Shown here in pieces: positions 17,442 to 25,225 of a stretch of 64,000 nt of DNA. Position numbers and translations under genes: made by a program. Origin of the DNA: Fibrobacter sp. (GTDB lineage Bacteria; Fibrobacterota; Fibrobacteria; Fibrobacterales; Fibrobacteraceae); contig JAKSIG010000008.1 of NCBI GenBank assembly GCA_024398955.1, positions 1-64,000 of the forward strand, written 5' to 3'. The stretch's first letter is position 1, and each line of letters starts with the position of its first letter. The notes below the pieces were generated by a model, which was not told the origin of the DNA, made no database searches, and saw nothing but the letters and a program-made list of their open reading frames with translations.

Positions 17442-18695
17442 ATGGCAAGTGAAATCAGAGACATTAGCCTGGCCGAATCTGGCGAACGTAAACTGGAATG
17501 GGTTCACCGTAACTGCAGCCTTCTTGGCATGCTGAAGGAAGAATTCGAAAAGACCAAGCCCTTCGCCGGCAAGAAGATTGCACTCTCCGTCCATCTGGAA
17601 GCAAAGACTGGTTACCTGTGCCAGGTGCTGAAGGCCGGCGGTGCAGAAATGTACGTAACCGGATCCAACCCGCTTTCTACCCAGGATGACGTTGCTGCCG
17701 CCCTCGTGAAGGAAGGCATGGAAGTTCACGCCTGGTACGATGCTACCAACGAAGAATATGAAAGCCACATCCGTCACACTCTGCAGTGCGGCCCCAACAT
17801 CATTATCGATGACGGTGGCGACCTGGTGAACATGGTCCACAACGAAATGCCGGAACTCATCCCCAACATTATCGGCGGCTGCGAAGAAACCACCACCGGT
17901 ATCATCCGCCTGGAAGCCATGAACAAGGCCGGCAAGCTGATGTTCCCCATGGTTCGCGTGAACAACGCCGACTGTAAGCATCTCTTTGATAACCGCTACG
18001 GTACCGGTCAGTCCGTATGGGACGGCATCAACCGTACTACCAACCTGATCGTGGCTGGCAAGCAGGTTGTTGTAGCTGGCTACGGCTGGTGCGGTAAGGG
18101 TACCGCCATGCGCGCCAAGGGCCTCGGCGCCCGCGTCATCGTCACCGAAGTGGATCCGGTGAAGGCTATCGAAGCCGTAATGGACGGCTTTGACGTAATG
18201 CCCATGCGCGAAGCTGCAAAGATCGGCGACTTCTTCGTGACCGTTACCGGTTGCGACGGCGTTATCGACGCAGAAGATCTTTCTGTAATGAAGGACGGCG
18301 CCATCCTCGCCAACGCCGGTCACTTCGACTGCGAAATTGACGTGGCATGGCTGAAGAAGAACGCCGTGGAAATCCGTGAACAGCGCAAGAACATCATGGG
18401 CTACAAGCTGCCCACCGGCCAGTGGGTATTCGTCCTGGGCGAAGGCCGCCTGGTGAACCTTGCCTGCGGCGACGGCCATCCGGCAGAAATCATGGACATG
18501 AGCTTTGCCATCCAGGCCCTTTCCGCAAAGTACCTGGTGGAACACGCCGGCGAACTGAAGGAAAAGATCATCGACGTTCCTCGCGAAGTGGACCACGAAG
18601 TGGCCCTCAAGAAGCTGAAATTCCTAGGCAAGGAAATCGACGTCTTGACTGCCGAGCAGGAAAAGTACCTGCACTCCTACAACCTGGACGTGTAA
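17442..18695 (+). CDS. AhcY-family hydrolase, probable S-inosylhomocysteine hydrolase
   Basis: This 417-residue protein aligns with adenosylhomocysteinase throughout. It has the NAD-binding 'GYGWCGKGTAMRAKGLGARV', the substrate region 'NRYGTGQSVWDGINRTTN', and the C-terminal 'DHEVALKKLKFLG' and 'KYLHSYNLDV'. In true SAH hydrolases the adenine-recognition motif is HxTxE/Q. Here it is HLEAK (His51, Glu53, Lys55), the HxExK form I recall from the archaeal S-inosylhomocysteine hydrolase (M. jannaschii MJ1388). With the SAH deaminase directly upstream, S-inosylhomocysteine is the likelier substrate. Most pipelines would call it ahcY. Confidence 0.85.
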   Translation: MASEIRDISLAESGERKLEWVHRNCSLLGMLKEEFEKTKPFAGKKIALSVHLEAKTGYLCQVLKAGGAEMYVTGSNPLSTQDDVAAALVKEGMEVHAWYDATNEEYESHIRHTLQCGPNIIIDDGGDLVNMVHNEMPELIPNIIGGCEETTTGIIRLEAMNKAGKLMFPMVRVNNADCKHLFDNRYGTGQSVWDGINRTTNLIVAGKQVVVAGYGWCGKGTAMRAKGLGARVIVTEVDPVKAIEAVMDGFDVMPMREAAKIGDFFVTVTGCDGVIDAEDLSVMKDGAILANAGHFDCEIDVAWLKKNAVEIREQRKNIMGYKLPTGQWVFVLGEGRLVNLACGDGHPAEIMDMSFAIQALSAKYLVEHAGELKEKIIDVPREVDHEVALKKLKFLGKEIDVLTAEQEKYLHSYNLDV

Positions 18696-18707
18696 TATCG
18701 CGTTTGA

Positions 18708-18736
18708 AAGGCGGGGCCTACGCCTCGCCTTTTTGC
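18708..18736 (+). terminator. Rho-independent terminator
   Basis: AAGGCGGGGC-ctac-GCCTCGCCTT followed by TTTGCTTTC. The stem sequence is the same as in the terminator at 20239-20268. Confidence 0.8.
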
Positions 18737-18767
18737 TTTCAATCCAAAAATTAACACTGGAGATTAG

Positions 18768-20192
18768 ATGTTCGATTTCCTCCACTCCATCATTACGACA
18801 CTGAATGACTTCCTGTATCAGCCTTTCATTGTCCCCCTGTTCCTGCTGGTAGCGGGTATCTACCTTTCCATTCGCATGGGATTCCCCCAGCTGCGATTGC
18901 TGATCGAAACATTGCGCGTGGCTCGTGAAAAGCCTCTGCAGGAAAGCGGGATTTCATCCTTTGGCGCATTGATGGTTTCTACCGCTTCTCGCGTTGGTAC
19001 AGGAAACATCGTTGGCGTTTCTTCGGCCATTTGCCTTGGCGGCCCCGGCGCCGTTTTCTGGATGTGGCTTATCGCCATTCTTGGTGCAGCCTCCGCATTT
19101 GTGGAATCCACCCTGGCACAGATTTACAAGCGCGAAGATTTAGTGACGGGACATTCCTACGGTGGCCCCTCCTACTACATTCAGACTGCATTGGGACAGC
19201 GCTGGCTGGGCATCATCTTCTCGGGCTTTGTTCTGCTGACTTATGTGGTGGGCTACAACCTGCTTGCTTCCTACAACATCCAGACCTCCCTTTCCAACTA
19301 CAATTTCTATAGCGAATCCTCCACGCCCATCATCGTGGGCATTGTGATGGCGGCCCTTTTTGGTGTCTGCATTTTCGGTGGCGCCAAGAAGCTCACCAGC
19401 ATCACCAGCTACATGGTTCCCACCATGGGCGTTATCTATGTGCTGGTAGCCCTTGGCATTATTCTCTTTAACATCGCCAATGTTCCCGCCATGTTTATGA
19501 TGATCTTCAAGGATGCCTTCAGCTTTGACGCAGGAGCAGGTGGCATTGCAGGAAGCTGCATCATGTATGGTATCAAGCGCGGTCTTTATTCCAACGAAGC
19601 GGGCATGGGTTCTGCACCTAACGCCAGCGCCAGTGCCAGCGTCTCTCACCCGGTAAAGCAGGGTCTGATGCAGTCCTTCTCCGTATTCCTGGATACACTC
19701 ATCATCTGCTCTGCAACGGCATTGATGTGCCTTTCCTGCGGCGTAACACCCACTGCAGAACGTTCCGGAATCCTTTATGTCCAGGAATCCCTGAAGGCTG
19801 TGATGGGCAATGGTGGCGCCGTTTTCATTACCCTTTCCATTATGCTGTTCGGCTTTACCACACTGATCGGTAACTACTACTACACCGAAGGCTGCCTCCG
19901 CTTTATCATGAACCGTCGCCCCGGCAAGACCTCCATTACGGTGTTCCGCATCATCGCGGTAATTATCGTTTTCATCGGAGCGATTTCCAGTGCCGCCTTC
20001 GCCTGGGATACAGCTGACCTTTGCCAGGCCCTGATGGTCATCGTGAACATTCCTGTAATCATGATTCTTTCTCCCATCGCCATCAAGGCCCTCAAGAATT
20101 ATACGGACCAGAAGAAGAAGGGAGTGGAGCCTGTCTACATCGCCAAGGAATGTGGCGTAAAGCAGCCCACCGATTTCTGGAACGCCGATTAA
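18768..20192 (+). CDS. Sodium:amino acid symporter, AGCS family
   Basis: A 474-residue inner-membrane protein with about ten or eleven hydrophobic helices. The family signatures are present: 'SRVGTGNIVGVSSAICLGGP' and the later 'YSNEAGMGSAPNASASA'. AGCS proteins import alanine, glycine or related amino acids with Na+. It follows the methyl-cycle genes but has a terminator before it, so co-regulation is uncertain. Length is normal. The exact substrate cannot be read from sequence. Confidence 0.9.
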   Translation: MFDFLHSIITTLNDFLYQPFIVPLFLLVAGIYLSIRMGFPQLRLLIETLRVAREKPLQESGISSFGALMVSTASRVGTGNIVGVSSAICLGGPGAVFWMWLIAILGAASAFVESTLAQIYKREDLVTGHSYGGPSYYIQTALGQRWLGIIFSGFVLLTYVVGYNLLASYNIQTSLSNYNFYSESSTPIIVGIVMAALFGVCIFGGAKKLTSITSYMVPTMGVIYVLVALGIILFNIANVPAMFMMIFKDAFSFDAGAGGIAGSCIMYGIKRGLYSNEAGMGSAPNASASASVSHPVKQGLMQSFSVFLDTLIICSATALMCLSCGVTPTAERSGILYVQESLKAVMGNGGAVFITLSIMLFGFTTLIGNYYYTEGCLRFIMNRRPGKTSITVFRIIAVIIVFIGAISSAAFAWDTADLCQALMVIVNIPVIMILSPIAIKALKNYTDQKKKGVEPVYIAKECGVKQPTDFWNAD

Positions 20193-20238
20193 TCACATTT
20201 TTAGGAATTGGCGCGTAGCGCAATAAAAATTGCATTTG

Positions 20239-20268
20239 AAAGGCGGGGCGCAGGCCTCGCCTTTTTTT
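20239..20268 (+). terminator. Rho-independent terminator
   Basis: AAGGCGGGGC-gcag-GCCTCGCCTT followed by TTTTTTG. It has the same stem, with a different loop, as 18708-18736. Confidence 0.82.
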
Positions 20269-20310
20269 GTACAAAATTCCAATGGCACAGATTCATATTA
20301 TATTTATGTT

Positions 20311-21258
20311 ATGCGTAACCTAAAGTTCTTGACAATCGTACCCCTGCTTGCAGCATCCGCTTTTGCCCAGTGGGACTTTTCGCTAACCACAAACGGGGCC
20401 TACTACATCAAGAACAAGGTCAAGACCGGCGACGAGCACTTTTCGCAGCCGACAGGGCCCTACGATGGCGTTGAAGCCCTGACCCAGTTTAACGCAAGGT
20501 ATACCATTCCTACGCCTCTTGGCGAAAGCTGGCTTTTGAAGGGTGCCAACGTAAAGTTGACGGGATCCTTCGAACTTTCGCCAGTAACAGCGCTCCCGAA
20601 GATCAAGGCGGAATTTACGCCTGTCCCCTTTTTGGTTTTTAGCGCAGGAGCCATGATTGGCAGCGGCTGGAACGTTCTTGTTTTTGAGGGACTGACCGAA
20701 TACGACTTTAACACGGCGGATTACGAAAGCCTGACGCCCTTTACCCACTACTACTACGACCTGTGGGCATCGGCAACGTTCCAGTTCGACACGGGAGCCC
20801 TTATAGAAGGGGACTGGTCCCATGTGGTGATGGTCGCAAACTATGAAGTTTTTTACGAGGCCATGACTGGCGTTGACGATGGCGAAATCTGGCAGTGGAA
20901 GGAAACGGCGCGAATGGCAAACGGCCTGCAGTACTACTTTACGGGAGTACTTGGCTACCAGATGCCCATCGCCCTGAACATGGTCGGCCTCATGACCGAA
21001 ATCACCGGACATTTCGACAAGGAAGACTACGGCATCGTGGCGAATCGTTTTGACGGCGACTTTACCACGGTCAGCCTTAGCGGTCTTTTCAGCTTTACCT
21101 TAAGCGAAAGGGACAACCTGACGACGCTCCTTACCTTTAGACGCAACCGCAGTTACAACCAAAAGCATGACGACGAGGATCAGGAGCCACTGCTAGTCGT
21201 AAAGGGTGGCGAGTGGTCATTCTATCGCATTGCCTTAAGCTGGGCGCACAAGTTCTAA
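20311..21258 (+). CDS. Predicted outer-membrane beta-barrel protein
   Basis: 315 residues. The frame is open back to 20230, but the upstream part overlaps the terminator; ATG 20311 gives a clean signal peptide (MRNLKFLTIVPLLAASAFAQ). The mature protein alternates polar and aromatic residues in barrel-like strands and ends in 'RIALSWAHKF', with the terminal Phe typical of BAM substrates. A TATATTTA element lies 4 nt before the ATG without a Shine-Dalgarno. Function is unknown; I place it in the outer membrane by architecture only. Confidence 0.75.
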   Translation: MRNLKFLTIVPLLAASAFAQWDFSLTTNGAYYIKNKVKTGDEHFSQPTGPYDGVEALTQFNARYTIPTPLGESWLLKGANVKLTGSFELSPVTALPKIKAEFTPVPFLVFSAGAMIGSGWNVLVFEGLTEYDFNTADYESLTPFTHYYYDLWASATFQFDTGALIEGDWSHVVMVANYEVFYEAMTGVDDGEIWQWKETARMANGLQYYFTGVLGYQMPIALNMVGLMTEITGHFDKEDYGIVANRFDGDFTTVSLSGLFSFTLSERDNLTTLLTFRRNRSYNQKHDDEDQEPLLVVKGGEWSFYRIALSWAHKF

Positions 21259-21265
21259 AAAACAG

Positions 21266-21293
21266 AAAGCAGGTCCAGGACCTGCTTTTTCTA
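21266..21293. terminator. Terminator between convergent genes
   Basis: A perfect stem AAAGCAGGTCC-a-GGACCTGCTTT followed by TTCTATA lies between two convergent envelope-protein genes. Confidence 0.8.
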
Positions 21294-21324
21294 TAAAAAT
21301 TGAATATCGCTTCTGCGAACTTGA

Positions 21325-21966
21325 TTAGTAATTAATGGCCAGGTAGAAACTAAAGCTACCAAAATGCCGGCCAAAATCAAAACCATCTAGCAGCATGTCG
21401 TAGGCGGCACCCAGTTCCAACTGAGTCGTAGAAGTACGGAAGATGATAAGGCCACCTTCTACGCCACCTGCGGGGCCAATGGCAAAACCGTGAGTAAAGT
21501 CATCGAAGTGGCCATCAGACTCAATACCGATACCAAGACCCATACCTACGAAGGGAGAGAAAACCTTATCGGCAAAAAAGTAGCGTCCGCCGATCAGCAA
21601 AGTTTCGTGCCACTGCCAACTTGTTTCATAAGAGAAGTTGGTATTGTTCACCAAGGAAATTGCACCATGGGTTGTCATTTCCCAAATGCGGGCATAGTGG
21701 AACACGACACCCTGATCCCAGTCCATTTTAGGATTACTACTGGAATTCTCGTAGTTGTGCCAAACACTGATACCAAGACCATAGCTGGTAAAGTTGTAGG
21801 TAGGACGCTTAGGAGCCGGCAAAGGATCGTCATCGGTATTCTTGGCCTGAGTAACTTCGCGGGCGACCGGTTCGTAGGGCCCGGTGGTTACATTTTCGGC
21901 GGAATCATCCTGGGCAAAGACGACACCAGCCAATGCAAAAGCGAGAACGGTAAAAATCTTCTTCAT
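21325..21966 (-). CDS. Predicted outer-membrane protein (porin-like)
   Basis: 213 residues with signal peptide MKKIFTVLAFALAGVVFAQ and a mature part with barrel-like strands ending in 'SFSFYLAINY' (terminal aromatic). ATG 21972 would also be in frame but overlaps the TATATTTA promoter element at 21972-21979, so 21966 is chosen, leaving a 5-nt gap and no Shine-Dalgarno. No specific function recognised; the Gly-rich 'GGRYFFADKVFSPFVGMGLG' is reminiscent of small OmpW/OmpA-like barrels. Confidence 0.7.
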   Translation of the reverse strand: MKKIFTVLAFALAGVVFAQDDSAENVTTGPYEPVAREVTQAKNTDDDPLPAPKRPTYNFTSYGLGISVWHNYENSSSNPKMDWDQGVVFHYARIWEMTTHGAISLVNNTNFSYETSWQWHETLLIGGRYFFADKVFSPFVGMGLGIGIESDGHFDDFTHGFAIGPAGGVEGGLIIFRTSTTQLELGAAYDMLLDGFDFGRHFGSFSFYLAINY

Positions 21967-22083
21967 GCTCATAAATATACAAACATTAAAACAACGTGAA
22001 CTTTCTTCGCCAAGGCAACTTTCTATTTTTTATTGCACAAAATATCCGCATTTTTTATAACTGCGCAAGGCGCGAAATTTAAG

Positions 22084-23667
22084 ATGAACAAAGCTGCCAT
22101 TATTGTTGCTGTAAGTATGCTGCTCAGCCGCGTGCTGGGGATTTTCCGTGAAATGCTTCTGGCCCATGCCGCCGGCGTCTCTCTCGAAAAGAACGCCCTG
22201 GATCTGGCCTTCATGATTCCCGACATTCTGAATCATGTGGTAAGTACCGGATTTTTGAGCATTATCTTTATCCCGATCTTTACCGGATATAAAGTTGCCG
22301 GCGACGAGGAAAAGAGCTGGAAGTTCTTTAGCAATGTGCTGAACACCTTCGGCATGATCTTGCTGGTGCTTGTGGTGCCCGCATTCATCTTTATGCCGGA
22401 ACTATTGACGCTCCTTACTACAAGCGGAGCAAGCGCAGAACTTCTTGAACGCGCCACCTACTACGGCCGCATTATTCTACCTGGCCAGATTTTCATCTTT
22501 GTAGGAAGCATTCTCGTTGCCGTGCAGCACACACGAAAGCAGTTCCTCATTCCTTCCCTCACCGGCCTGATTTACAACGTGGCAATCGTTGGCGGCGGCC
22601 TGCTTGGAATTCTTCTCGGTAAGTACAGCGGCGTAAACTACGGCCTGGAAGGTTTTGCCTGGGGTGTTCCTGTAGGCGCCTTCATCGGATTCTTCGCCCT
22701 GCAGATCTTTGGCGCAAAGCGTGGCGGCGTAAAGTACGAACTGATCATGCAGCCAACCCATCCCGACATCGTTCGCTATTTCAAGATGATGTTGCCCATG
22801 TCTCTAGGCGTTGGCTCCATGTTCGGTCTTGAATTCATCATCCGTAGTTTTGGAAGTAGCTTTGGCGGCAGCGGCATTTCCAGCCTGAACTACGCCTACC
22901 GCGTGATGTACACGCTGGTAGCTGTCTTCGGTTTCTCTGTTTCCGTCACCAGCTACCCCGACATGGCCCGCCTGGTAAAGGAAGGCCAGATCAAGGAACT
23001 GAACGAAAAAATCTGGAAGAGCCTTTCTCGCATGTTCTGCATCCTGATTCCCGCAGTTGTGGCCGTGTGGGCACTCTCCTTCCCTGCCGTGCGAATCCTC
23101 TTTGAACGCGGCGCCTTCCAACGCGAAACTACTGAAGCCATTACCGAGATTTTACGCTGGTATTTGCCCGTAAGCTTGGGGCTTTGCCTGCAGGCGGTTC
23201 TAGTACGGAGCTTCTACGCCGCAGAACGCATGTGGCTGCCCACCCTCTTGAACACCGGAATCTTTGCGGCCACCATCCCCGCCTACATCCTGCTCTCTGA
23301 ACCCCTCGGCATCAAGAGCGTGCCTATCGTAGGCGCCACCGGAGCCCTTCTGCAGGTGATTTCCATGATCTTCATGTGGGCCCGCAAGAACGGCACCGAC
23401 GGTATGAAAAATGCACTCCTAAACATGGCACGCGCTCTTGTAGCCTTCGGCATCATGATCGGGGCGGCCTTGGGATTAGACCATGTGACAGGAGAATTCG
23501 TCCGCAGTACAAGCCTTGTGGTACTGGTCATCTACAGCTGTGCCGCAGGCGTCGTATTGCTTTGCGTCACCCTGTTCATCCAGAAACTCCTGGGAAGCAA
23601 GGACGCTGGCGATATCCTCAACGAGCTCCTTGGAAAAGTGCTGAGAAAGCTGAAGTTGAAGAAGTAA
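22084..23667 (+). CDS. murJ: Lipid II flippase MurJ
   Basis: A 527-residue MATE/MOP-superfamily membrane protein with about 13-14 helices. It has the MurJ start 'MLLSRVLGIFREMLLAHAAG' and 'LDLAFMIPDILNHVVSTG', and later 'SSLNYAYRVM'-like and 'ILFERGAFQRETT' segments. It moves lipid II across the inner membrane for peptidoglycan synthesis. The frame extends upstream to 22033, but ATG 22084 gives the normal N-terminus. No Shine-Dalgarno is obvious. A terminator follows. Confidence 0.92.
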   Translation: MNKAAIIVAVSMLLSRVLGIFREMLLAHAAGVSLEKNALDLAFMIPDILNHVVSTGFLSIIFIPIFTGYKVAGDEEKSWKFFSNVLNTFGMILLVLVVPAFIFMPELLTLLTTSGASAELLERATYYGRIILPGQIFIFVGSILVAVQHTRKQFLIPSLTGLIYNVAIVGGGLLGILLGKYSGVNYGLEGFAWGVPVGAFIGFFALQIFGAKRGGVKYELIMQPTHPDIVRYFKMMLPMSLGVGSMFGLEFIIRSFGSSFGGSGISSLNYAYRVMYTLVAVFGFSVSVTSYPDMARLVKEGQIKELNEKIWKSLSRMFCILIPAVVAVWALSFPAVRILFERGAFQRETTEAITEILRWYLPVSLGLCLQAVLVRSFYAAERMWLPTLLNTGIFAATIPAYILLSEPLGIKSVPIVGATGALLQVISMIFMWARKNGTDGMKNALLNMARALVAFGIMIGAALGLDHVTGEFVRSTSLVVLVIYSCAAGVVLLCVTLFIQKLLGSKDAGDILNELLGKVLRKLKLKK

Positions 23668-23690
23668 ATCTCCGCAATTTATTTTCACGA

Positions 23691-23729
23691 AAAAGGCAGC
23701 CTCGAAAAAAGGCTGCTTTTTATTTTTTG
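23691..23729 (+). terminator. Rho-independent terminator of murJ
   Basis: AAAAGGCAGCC...GGCTGC-TTTTTATTTTTT, with one bulge. Confidence 0.8.
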
Positions 23730-23742
23730 GTAAGGTTTAAGA

Positions 23743-23793
23743 AAAAACGCAAGGTATTTAACCCCTTATTTTTGCTAAAAACGCAGAGTATTT
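23743..23793. repeat. Two direct repeats, 34-bp period (distal copies)
   Basis: Two 17-bp copies of AAAAACGCARRGTATTT (23743-23759 and 23777-23793) lie exactly 34 bp apart. They match the three copies at 26632-26716 in sequence, orientation and spacing. Together the two sets bracket the LlaJI-type endonuclease and DUF4143 ATPase genes. Confidence 0.85.
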
Positions 23794-23867
23794 TGAAATC
23801 AAAGGGAGACTACTCCAGTTATACAATCTTTTGTTGGCAACCTATGAATTAATGCAAACAGTTGTTC

Positions 23868-23896
23868 TTGACGCATTTTTTTCATTTATGTATACT
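23868..23896 (+). promoter_or_regulatory. Promoter of a short RNA
   Basis: TTGACG (23868-23873), a 17-bp spacer, then TATACT (23891-23896): a near-consensus sigma-70-type promoter that points at no open reading frame. The -35 overlaps the pentamer GACGC, which I recall as the LlaJI recognition site. Confidence 0.65.
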
Positions 23897-23902
23897 TTGA
23901 GT

Positions 23903-23967
23903 ATAAACAGGCCTGTAACGAAGTTGTCCCACCATAGGGGAACCAACGATGTTACGGGCCTTTTTTA
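23903..23967 (+). ncRNA. Candidate ~65-nt small RNA antisense to the 3' end of the endonuclease gene
   Basis: Predicted from a near-consensus promoter just upstream and a long hairpin ending in six Ts. The outer stem GGCCTGTAAC/GTTACGGGCC (23910-23960) contains an inner stem GTTG.CCC/GGGG..CAAC. The last bases overlap the stop codon and final codons of the endonuclease gene on the other strand. The same hairpin may also end that gene's transcript. Function unknown; antisense control or simply a shared terminator are both possible. Confidence 0.5.
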
Positions 23968-25217
23968 TTTGCGGTCGTAATCACATTCGCAAACTGCTTC
24001 TGCGCAGCATTGCTCTTGCTATAATTTTGCATCACAGTTTTTATATCAAGCAGGACGCCGTGAATTTTGTGGTAAGGTTTTACAAGACCTTTTGCCACAT
24101 CCGTATTTTTCCAATCACTATAGGCGTAGCCTAGATATTTCATTTTAAATGGGTACAAAAAATTCTCTGCAGTTACCGCACCCGCACAGTAAGGCATCAG
24201 GAAAACGTTATAAACCGTTTTGCCAGTTTTTTGTTCAGCAAATTCAGCATAGGCAAGCTGCTTGGTGATAGATTCTGACTGCGGCAACGTTCCACCATCA
24301 ATGCCGTAAGTATAATACTTGGAATCCAGAACAAAGATTTTGTCATCCACTTTCATGATGGTATCAGGACGCATTTCAACACGACCCGCATTTTTACCAT
24401 CAATAACCCAGCCGCAATTTGGATAATAATCTTCTCGATGTTCTGTTCCGAAAATGCGCTCAATCATCGCTTCCCAAACAGGAGCAAATGAATTTACCCC
24501 AAAATAAAATTCATCGGGAATTACATTTTCATCAGACACATTTTTCCCGAGATATTCCACAATCCGCTGCATATCCTGGAAAAGTGTAAGTGTGCGATCA
24601 TGGAATGTTTTAGAAGCCTTCGTCATCAAGACGGAAGAAAAAATCTCGTAATCAAAATCAAGCGTCGGTGGTTCCTGGATATCAATGCCAAAAACGAAGC
24701 CGATTCTCTTTGAAGCATCCCACACGCAATATTTATGAATAAGCGAAATCAGTTCCCGTTCATTATTATCCGTTTGCCGCGTAACAGGATCCAGATAGAC
24801 CACACTATCGTTAACGACATCCGGTTTCAAAGTCTTTATAGTTCGATTCCAGTCGACCTTGCCGCTTCCACCTTGCCTAAAGACAACTTCCTGCTCGGAG
24901 TAATAGCCATGCTCCATAAAATTCCGAAGCAGATTGACATAAGCCCGCATTGGAAAATCCGACGATGACTTTTCCACATCCTTTCCGATAATATTTGAAT
25001 TCTCACGAACCTCAAACAACTCCGAATCGGAAAGCACATCGAACAACTGCATAATATCCTGACGAAGCTCATCTTCATCAAGTTCCGCAATAGCGTCATC
25101 ATTCTTAAAGTATCCAGCAGGAAAACAAATTTCAAGACAACCGTCATTACGGATGCCGACAAATTCATCGCCACGCAATTTCGCTTCGCAAGTGCAGTAA
25201 TCGTTTAGCTTTTGCAT
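23952..25217 (-). CDS. LlaJI-family restriction endonuclease subunit
   Basis: A 421-residue protein matching the LlaJI restriction endonuclease family (R2 type), with 'GSGKVDWNRTIKTLKPDVV' in the middle and a PD-(D/E)XK nuclease core seen as 'MRPDTIMKVDDKIFVLDSKYY'. It would cut DNA together with the McrB-like NTPase encoded at 26733-28538. The frame is open to 25259, but ATG 25217 lies 8 nt after the ATPase stop and avoids overlap. Between it and its partner sits a DUF4143 ATPase gene, an unusual interruption of this operon. Confidence 0.82.
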   Translation of the reverse strand: MQKLNDYCTCEAKLRGDEFVGIRNDGCLEICFPAGYFKNDDAIAELDEDELRQDIMQLFDVLSDSELFEVRENSNIIGKDVEKSSSDFPMRAYVNLLRNFMEHGYYSEQEVVFRQGGSGKVDWNRTIKTLKPDVVNDSVVYLDPVTRQTDNNERELISLIHKYCVWDASKRIGFVFGIDIQEPPTLDFDYEIFSSVLMTKASKTFHDRTLTLFQDMQRIVEYLGKNVSDENVIPDEFYFGVNSFAPVWEAMIERIFGTEHREDYYPNCGWVIDGKNAGRVEMRPDTIMKVDDKIFVLDSKYYTYGIDGGTLPQSESITKQLAYAEFAEQKTGKTVYNVFLMPYCAGAVTAENFLYPFKMKYLGYAYSDWKNTDVAKGLVKPYHKIHGVLLDIKTVMQNYSKSNAAQKQFANVITTANKKGP

Positions 25218-25225
25218 TTGTGATC

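Noticed and set aside
15872-18596. Long minus-strand open frames opposite the deaminase and AhcY-family genes
   Set aside because: Both plus-strand proteins match known families across their whole length; the antisense frames have no recognisable features.
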